DNA of 12,561 nt from Actinomycetes bacterium. GTDB taxonomy: Bacteria; Actinomycetota; Actinomycetes; Actinomycetales; Microbacteriaceae. How positions within the stretch are numbered: the first letter of the stretch is position 1; every line of letters starts with the position of its first letter. The notes under the pieces were generated by a model that saw only the letters and a list, made by a program, of their open reading frames with translations, was not told the DNA's origin and did not search any database. Shown piece by piece: positions 5,877 through 10,598 of the stretch. Location: positions 1 to 12,561 of the forward strand of contig JAEXHA010000145.1 of assembly GCA_023450335.1 (NCBI GenBank), written 5' to 3'. The translations under genes were made by a program, and so were the position numbers.

Positions 5877-8008
5877 GCGTCTCCCTGCGCCTGGATCGCG
5901 GTGATCGCGATCGTGTTGACGATGTCTTCGACCAGCGCACCGCGCGACAGGTCGTTGATCGGCTTGTTCAGGCCCTGCAGCACCGGCCCGATCGCGACCG
6001 CTCCGGCCGAACGCTGCACCGCCTTGTAGGTGTTGTTGCCGGTGTTCAGGTCGGGGAACACGAACACCGTGGCGCGGCCGGCGACCGCCGACTCGGGCAG
6101 CTTCGTGCGGGCGACGGCGGCGTCGGCGGCGGCGTCGTACTGGATGGGACCTTCGACCAGCAGCTCGGGCGCGCGTTCGCGCACCAGGGCGGTGGCTTCG
6201 CGCACCTTGTCGACATCGGCGCCGGAGCCGGACTCGCCCGTCGAATACGACAGCATCGCCACTCGCGGGTCGATCCCGAACTGGGCGGCCGTCGCCGCCG
6301 ACGACACGGCGATGTCGGCCAGCTGGGTGCTGGTGGGATCGGGGATGACGGCGCAGTCTCCGTAGACCAGAACGCGATCGGCCAGCGCCATGAGGAACAC
6401 CGAGGACACGACCGAGGTGCCGGGCTTGGTCTTGATGATCTCGAACGCGGGGCGGATGGTGTGGGCGGTGGTGTGCACCGCCCCCGAGACCATGCCGTCG
6501 GCGAGCCCCAGATACACCATCATGGTGCCGAAGTACGACACGTCGGTGACGGTGTCGGCGGCCCGCTCATACGTCACGCCCTTGTGAGCGCGCAGGTGCG
6601 CGTACGTCTCGGCGAAGCGGCGCACAAGAGTCCCGTCGAACGGCGAGAGCACCTCGGCGCCGGTCAGATCGATGCCCAGCTCGACCGCCCGCGCGTGCAC
6701 GTCGGCCGGCTCGCCCAGGATCACCAGGTCGGCGATGCCGCGGGTGAGCACCGTGGCCGCTGCGCGCAGGACCCGGTCGTCGTCGCCCTCGGGCAGGACG
6801 ATGCGCTTGCGGGTCGAGCGGGCGCGCTCGACGAGCTGGTATTCGAACATGAGCGGCGTGACGACCGTGGACGTGGCCACCCCGAGGGTGCGGCGCAGCT
6901 CGTCGGTGTCGACGTGGGTCTCGAACAGCGACAGAGCGGTGTCGTAGCGGCGCTGCGAGTCGGCGGCGAGGCGCCCACGGGTGCGCATGACGCGCAGCGC
7001 GGTCTCGTAGGTGCCGTGCGCGGTCGTGATGATGGGCACGGTCGAGCCGAGCCCTTCGATGAGCCGCTCGACGTCGGGCGGAAGGTCGAACGGGCCATTG
7101 AGCACGATGCCCGAGATCGACGGGAACGTGCCCGACGCGTTGGCCAGCAGTGTTGCGAGCAGTACGTCGGTGCGGTCGGCCGCGATGACGACGACCGCCC
7201 CCTCGATGAGGCGGGGCAGCACGTTGTTCATCGACATGCCCGCGATGACGACGGCCAGCGCCTCACGGGTCAGCAGCGCCGGATCGCCTTTGAGCAGGTT
7301 CCCCTCGACCGAGCGCATGATGCCTCGCACCGACGGAGCGACCAGGTACCGGTCTTCGGGGATCGCCCACACCGGCACGGTGGCGTCGATCGTGGCCGGC
7401 TGCGCATCGCGCACGGCCCGGTGGATGGCGGCGACGGTCTCTTCGAGGTAGTCGGGGTCGGCACGGTTGGCCACGACGGCCAGCAGATGGGCACGGCCGT
7501 GGGCGAGCTCGGTCAGCGCCAGGTCGGCGATCTGCCCGACCTGTGCGGGCGTGCGGGCGATCGTGGTGCCCAGCTGCTCGGGCTGGTCCTGTGCGGCGCG
7601 ACCGCCGACGACCAGCAGCACGGGGGCACCCAGATTCGCGGCGATCCGCGCGTTGTAGCCGAACTCGGCCGGCGAGGCGACGTCGGTGTAGTCGCTGCCG
7701 ACGATGACGACGGCGTCGCACTGCGCTTCGACGGCCTTGTAGCGCTCGACGATGCGGCTCAGCGCCGCGTCGGGGTCGGCGCGCACATCGTCATAGGTGA
7801 CGCCGATGCACTCGTCGTAGCTGAGGTCGACGCCGTCGTGGTCGAGCAGCATCTCGAGGACGTAGTCGGCCTGGTCGGTCGACCGGGCGATGGCGCGGAA
7901 CACCCCCACCCGCGGAGTCGCATGGCTCAGCGCGTCAAGGACGCCCAGTGCGATGGTGGACTTGCCCGAGTGCCCCTCGGCCGACGTGATGTAGATGCTC
8001 TGCGCCAC
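5873..8008 (-). CDS. pta: Phosphate acetyltransferase, long three-domain form, 711 aa
   Basis: Interconverts acetyl-CoA + phosphate and acetyl-phosphate + CoA; its product feeds AckA encoded immediately downstream. The N-terminal domain is a BioD/dethiobiotin-synthetase-like P-loop domain (SAEGHSGKST, residues 9-18). A DRTGG-like regulatory domain follows (about 215-370, with AADRTDVLLA near 276-285). The catalytic PTA domain covers about 385-705, with LPEGDDDRVL at 405-414, GMVSGAVHTTAHTIRP at 505-520, STGESGSGAD at 589-598 and FPDLNTGNNTYKAVQR at 651-666. Length matches the long PtaII-type enzyme of E. coli and mycobacteria. The GTG at 6006+2000 (8006-8008) is chosen because the P-loop begins within ten residues; it has no Shine-Dalgarno but has TAGGCT six nt upstream, suggesting a leaderless transcript. 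It heads the minus-strand metabolic operon. Confidence 0.97.
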   Translation of the reverse strand: MAQSIYITSAEGHSGKSTIALGVLDALSHATPRVGVFRAIARSTDQADYVLEMLLDHDGVDLSYDECIGVTYDDVRADPDAALSRIVERYKAVEAQCDAVVIVGSDYTDVASPAEFGYNARIAANLGAPVLLVVGGRAAQDQPEQLGTTIARTPAQVGQIADLALTELAHGRAHLLAVVANRADPDYLEETVAAIHRAVRDAQPATIDATVPVWAIPEDRYLVAPSVRGIMRSVEGNLLKGDPALLTREALAVVIAGMSMNNVLPRLIEGAVVVIAADRTDVLLATLLANASGTFPSISGIVLNGPFDLPPDVERLIEGLGSTVPIITTAHGTYETALRVMRTRGRLAADSQRRYDTALSLFETHVDTDELRRTLGVATSTVVTPLMFEYQLVERARSTRKRIVLPEGDDDRVLRAAATVLTRGIADLVILGEPADVHARAVELGIDLTGAEVLSPFDGTLVRRFAETYAHLRAHKGVTYERAADTVTDVSYFGTMMVYLGLADGMVSGAVHTTAHTIRPAFEIIKTKPGTSVVSSVFLMALADRVLVYGDCAVIPDPTSTQLADIAVSSAATAAQFGIDPRVAMLSYSTGESGSGADVDKVREATALVRERAPELLVEGPIQYDAAADAAVARTKLPESAVAGRATVFVFPDLNTGNNTYKAVQRSAGAVAIGPVLQGLNKPINDLSRGALVEDIVNTIAITAIQAQGDA

Positions 8009-8014
8009 CCGTCC

Positions 8015-8020
8015 AGCCTA
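8015..8020 (-). promoter_or_regulatory. Candidate -10 box (TAGGCT) for leaderless pta-ackA transcription
   Basis: The minus strand reads TAGGCT, six nt (GGACGG), then the pta GTG codon. TANNNT followed by 6-7 nt and a start codon is the usual arrangement of leaderless genes in actinobacteria. The -35 region is poorly conserved (TGGCCG at 17-nt spacing matches only partly). GGACGG is too close to GTG to be a good ribosome site. Confidence 0.5.
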
Positions 8021-8083
8021 TGGCGGCACCTGGTCGGCGGCCAGGCCGCGGGCCGGGCATAACCGGGCAGAGCGCGCATCCGC

Positions 8084-8107
8084 GCGGGTGCGCACGCGGG
8101 CACCCGC
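8084..8107. repeat. GC-rich hairpin between the SRP RNA terminator and pta
   Basis: GCGGGTGC (8084-8091) pairs exactly with GCACCCGC (8100-8107) around an 8-nt loop. On the minus strand it lies just beyond the SRP RNA U-tract and about 65 nt ahead of the pta -10 box. It could be a backup terminator or block, or an accident of high GC. There is no U-tract of its own. The rest of 8021-8083 shows only GC-rich sequence with no feature I can support. Confidence 0.35.
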
Positions 8108-8114
8108 CGGGCAC

Positions 8115-8132
8115 AAAAAAGACTCTCCGCGA
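8115..8132 (-). terminator. Intrinsic terminator of the SRP RNA gene
   Basis: The 3' arm of the closing helix (8132-8123) is followed on the minus strand by TC and then six T residues (8120-8115). The RNA's own terminal 10-bp GC-rich helix therefore serves as the terminator stem. This would keep most SRP transcription from running into pta. Confidence 0.8.
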
Positions 8133-8206
8133 ACCCGGCAGAGCCAAGTTACCCTTGCTACGTTTCCGTCCTGGGGGAGTTGGCCTGGATGCCGCCTCGC
8201 GGAGAG
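8115..8206 (-). ncRNA. ffs: Signal recognition particle 4.5S RNA (small bacterial type)
   Basis: The RNA binds Ffh (SRP54) and helps target membrane and secreted proteins to FtsY and the translocon. On the minus strand the conserved domain IV core CAGGACGGAAACGTAGCA (8158-8175) is plain: stem ACG/CGT capped by a GAAA loop at 8163-8166, preceded by CAGG and followed by AGCA, the Ffh-binding internal loop. The ends form a perfect 10-bp helix, CTCTCCGCGA (8206-8197) with TCGCGGAGAG (8132-8123), and GCCAA/TTGGC (8184-8180 with 8147-8143) forms an inner helix. A T-run follows directly. The size of about 85-92 nt suits the small SRP RNA lacking an Alu domain. Exact ends are inferred. It is divergent from moxR and upstream of pta on the same strand. 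Confidence 0.93.
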
Positions 8207-8213
8207 CGGTTCA

Positions 8214-8219
8214 AGTCTA
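8214..8219 (-). promoter_or_regulatory. Candidate -10 box (TAGACT) for the SRP RNA gene
   Basis: The minus strand shows TAGACT followed by seven nt (TGAACCG) and then the first paired base of the RNA, a spacing that fits transcription starting at about 8206-8207. No good -35 hexamer is seen at 16-18 nt; the position is occupied by GGATGCC. The box agrees with the structurally predicted 5' end, which supports it. Confidence 0.55.
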
Positions 8220-8254
8220 CCGGACGTTGAGGTGCCGGCATCCCCTCACCGGGT

Positions 8255-8260
8255 TAGCAT
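8255..8260 (+). promoter_or_regulatory. Candidate -10 box (TAGCAT) for the moxR operon
   Basis: TAGCAT fits TANNNT and would start transcription near 8266-8267, giving a leader of about 50 nt to the ATG at 8317 or 11-12 nt to the ATG at 8278. No clear -35 is seen; TTGAGG at 8227-8232 is 22 nt away, which is too far. It lies back to back with the SRP RNA promoter, and their -35 regions would overlap around 8232-8243. Confidence 0.4.
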
Positions 8261-8306
8261 CGATTCGTGGGGATGCGATGGCGCTCCCCTCGCCGACAAC
8301 TCGACC

Positions 8307-8312
8307 AGGGGG
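8307..8312 (+). promoter_or_regulatory. Ribosome binding site AGGGGG supporting the moxR ATG at 8317
   Basis: AGGGGG lies four nt before the ATG at 8317-8319, slightly close but usable. The competing in-frame ATG at 8278 is preceded by a weaker GGGG run. An ATG at 8341 is also in frame. I prefer 8317 because family similarity starts only after a variable Pro-rich stretch that would begin there. Confidence 0.5.
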
Positions 8313-8316
8313 CCCG

Positions 8317-9342
8317 ATGCCGGACGACAGCACGCTGAAGATGCCGCCGGTGCCGCCGCTGCCGACCGAACCCGCCGTCGGAGCGGACCGGTTCGCGGCT
8401 GTGACCGGTCAGATCGTCGAGTCGGTCACCCGGGTCATCGACGGCAAGCCCGACGCGGTGCGATCGGCGCTGGTGTGCATGCTCGCCGAGGGGCATCTGC
8501 TGATCGAAGACGTCCCGGGCGTGGGCAAGACGATGCTGGCGCGGGCTCTGGCCGCGACCGTCGAGGCGACGGTGCGCCGCATTCAGTTCACGCCCGATCT
8601 GCTGCCGGGCGACGTGACCGGGGTGAGCGTGTTCAACCCCGTCGACCGCGAGTTCGAGTTCAAGCCGGGCGCCATCTTCGCGCACATCGTCATCGCCGAC
8701 GAGATCAACCGGTCCTCCCCCAAGACCCAGTCGGCGCTGCTGGAGGCCATGGAAGAGGGGCAGGTCACCGTCGACGGCACCTCGCGCGCGCTGCCCGACC
8801 CGTTCCTGGTCGTCGCGACGCAGAATCCGCTCGAGATGGAGGGCACCTACGCACTGCCGGAGGCGCAGCGCGACCGGTTCATGATGCGCATCTCGATGGG
8901 GTACCCGGATGCCGCGAACGAAGCGCTCATGCTGCGTCAGCGCGACGTGGTCAATCCGCTCGACGCGGTGCGGCCGGTGGTGGGCGCGGCCGGCGTGCGC
9001 GATCTCATCCGCTGGGCGCGGACCGTGCACGTCTCCCCCGCCGTCGAGGACTACGCGGTCAGCCTCGCCCGTGCGACACGGCAGCACCCCGACCTGCGCC
9101 TGGGCGCGAGCCCCCGCGCGACGCTGCAGCTGGTGCGCGCCGCGAAGGTGTGGGCGGCGCTCGACGGCCGCGAGTTCGTCATTCCCGACGACGTGGCCAC
9201 CCTCGTGCCACCGGTGTTCGCACACCGCCTGATCGCCGCGCGCGGCACGGGCCTTGCGCGCGGCCGCACCGCTGCCGAGGCGATCGGCACGATCCTCGAG
9301 TCGATCACCAGCTCGGTGCGGGTCCCCGTCGCCGCACGCTGA
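8317..9342 (+). CDS. MoxR family AAA+ ATPase, 341 aa
   Basis: MoxR ATPases are thought to act as chaperone-like remodelling factors, often for products of neighbouring DUF58 or VWA genes. Visible motifs: Walker A DVPGVGKT at 65-72, the family segment FTPDLLPGDVTG at 91-102, Walker B IVIADEINR at 124-132 with D128 and E129, sensor 1 VATQNP with N170, arginine-finger region EAQRDRF at 182-188, and sensor 2 GASPRA with R267. A C-terminal helical lid follows. Length is typical for the family. The protein is cytoplasmic with no membrane segment. The next gene starts 11 nt after the stop, so it heads an operon with DUF58 and transglutaminase genes. Starting instead at 8278 would add 13 residues. 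The substrate of this ATPase is unknown. Confidence 0.95.
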   Translation: MPDDSTLKMPPVPPLPTEPAVGADRFAAVTGQIVESVTRVIDGKPDAVRSALVCMLAEGHLLIEDVPGVGKTMLARALAATVEATVRRIQFTPDLLPGDVTGVSVFNPVDREFEFKPGAIFAHIVIADEINRSSPKTQSALLEAMEEGQVTVDGTSRALPDPFLVVATQNPLEMEGTYALPEAQRDRFMMRISMGYPDAANEALMLRQRDVVNPLDAVRPVVGAAGVRDLIRWARTVHVSPAVEDYAVSLARATRQHPDLRLGASPRATLQLVRAAKVWAALDGREFVIPDDVATLVPPVFAHRLIAARGTGLARGRTAAEAIGTILESITSSVRVPVAAR

Positions 9343-9353
9343 AGGATGACGCG

Positions 9354-10598
9354 ATGAAGGTGTGGCCGCTGACGGTGAGGGGCACCGGCGCGGTGCTCCT
9401 GGGCATCGCGTTCTTCTTCCTCGCGCACGCGCTGCACCTGACCGAGCTGCTGTACGTGAGCATCCTGCTGTTCGTCGTGGTCGGCGCGAGCCTGGCGAGT
9501 CTGTACCTCGTACGTCGCACCGCGTCGATCGCGCGTGCCTTCCGTCCCGACGTGGCACCGGCCGGCGGCGACACGCATGTGCGGGTGCAGGTCGACATCC
9601 GCGCGCCTCTTCCCAGCGCCCAGGCGACGTGGAACGACCATCTGGCACCGGGGCTGGTTGGCGACGCGCGCGGCGAGTTCCCCGCCGTGGGGTCAGGATT
9701 GGGCACCGGGCCGCAACGCGTCGAGCTCGGCTACGTCGTGCACGCCGAGCGTCGCGGCATCCGCCCCATCGGCCCGCTGTCGGTGACGTCGACCGACCCG
9801 TTCGGCTTCGCCCGGCGCCGCCACATCATCGGCACACCGGTGCCGCTGACGGTGACGCCCGCGGTCATCGAGCTCGGGGCGCTCGACGATCTGCCCGGCA
9901 GCGTCGGCGGCAGCCTGCACTCGGAGACCAACGAGCTCGGGCAGGGCGCCGACAACCTCATTCCGCGCGCGTACGTGCCCGGCGACTCGATGCGCCGCAT
10001 CCATTGGCGCGCCAGCGCGCACCGTGACGACCTGATGGTGCGGCAGGAAGAGCAGGAGTCGACCCCCGAGGCGACGGTGGTGTTCGACCGCACCGCCGAC
10101 CGATACGGGCACGGGGCGCTGCTGACCCCCGGCGCCGACCCCGCGTTCGAGGCCGCGGTCTCGGCGTGCGCGTCGGCGGTGGCCCGGCTGACCGACGAGG
10201 GCTACGTCGTGACCGTCATGGACGTCGACGGCACGGCGCTGGTGGAGCGCATCGACAGCGAAGACCACAGCGCGGTCGAAGACATGACGATCGCGTTCGC
10301 GTCGATCACCGCGCGCCGCGAGGGCACGCTCGAGGACCTCAAGAACCTCCTCCTCGGCGCCATGACCGGGCCCCTCGTAGTGGTGACCGGTCGTTTCGAA
10401 GAAGTGGATGCCGAGATGCTGGCGCCGCTGGTCCACCACAGCACGCTGCCGGTGCTGCTGACGGTCGATCCGACCGATCGCGCCCTGGCCGATATCGCGA
10501 CCGCCGGCTGGCGCGCCGCCCAGATCGACGTGGCCGGCGACCTCTCGGACGCGTGGATCGCGGCCATCGACCGGGAGTCCGACCATGTCATCGCGTGA
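9354..10598 (+). CDS. DUF58 domain-containing membrane protein, 414 aa
   Basis: Two adjacent hydrophobic segments (about residues 12-30 and 33-53) anchor the N-terminus, and the rest is predicted soluble. The DUF58 signature lies at 205-232: RAYVPGDSMRRIHWRASA followed by the LMVRQEE element. Downstream, TVVFDRTAD (241-249) begins a region that resembles a VWA-like fold, where such proteins usually carry an Asp-based metal site, although a full MIDAS is not evident. The protein is the standard partner of MoxR and TgpA-like genes, but its biochemical function is unestablished. ATG at 9354-9356 is preceded by GAAGGA seven nt away, overlapping the region just after the moxR stop. The open frame extends far upstream over moxR, but that part is a shadow. 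Its stop codon lies inside the next gene (14-nt overlap), indicating translational coupling. Confidence 0.93.
   Translation: MKVWPLTVRGTGAVLLGIAFFFLAHALHLTELLYVSILLFVVVGASLASLYLVRRTASIARAFRPDVAPAGGDTHVRVQVDIRAPLPSAQATWNDHLAPGLVGDARGEFPAVGSGLGTGPQRVELGYVVHAERRGIRPIGPLSVTSTDPFGFARRRHIIGTPVPLTVTPAVIELGALDDLPGSVGGSLHSETNELGQGADNLIPRAYVPGDSMRRIHWRASAHRDDLMVRQEEQESTPEATVVFDRTADRYGHGALLTPGADPAFEAAVSACASAVARLTDEGYVVTVMDVDGTALVERIDSEDHSAVEDMTIAFASITARREGTLEDLKNLLLGAMTGPLVVVTGRFEEVDAEMLAPLVHHSTLPVLLTVDPTDRALADIATAGWRAAQIDVAGDLSDAWIAAIDRESDHVIA

Noticed and set aside
8037..8049. GCGGCC-A-GGCCGC odd palindrome upstream of pta
   Set aside because: It is made only of G and C in a very GC-rich stretch, with no position or partner suggesting function; chance is likely.
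6461..8062. Long plus-strand open frame opposite pta
   Set aside because: It is antisense to the conserved Pta domains, has compositional bias only, and shows no ribosome site.
8020..8316. N-terminal extension of moxR back to 8020
   Set aside because: It would run through the antisense SRP RNA gene and the promoter region and adds no conserved sequence. ATG 8278 remains a possible alternative.
8009..8316. tRNA gene or riboswitch in the divergent gap
   Set aside because: I searched for T-loop-like GTTCGA segments with flanking stems and for known riboswitch cores. Only the SRP RNA fold is convincing.
7995..9353. Upstream extension of the DUF58 open frame across the SRP RNA and moxR
   Set aside because: It runs out of frame over moxR, whose AAA+ motifs are intact. 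The real DUF58 start is the ATG at 9354 with GAAGGA before it.
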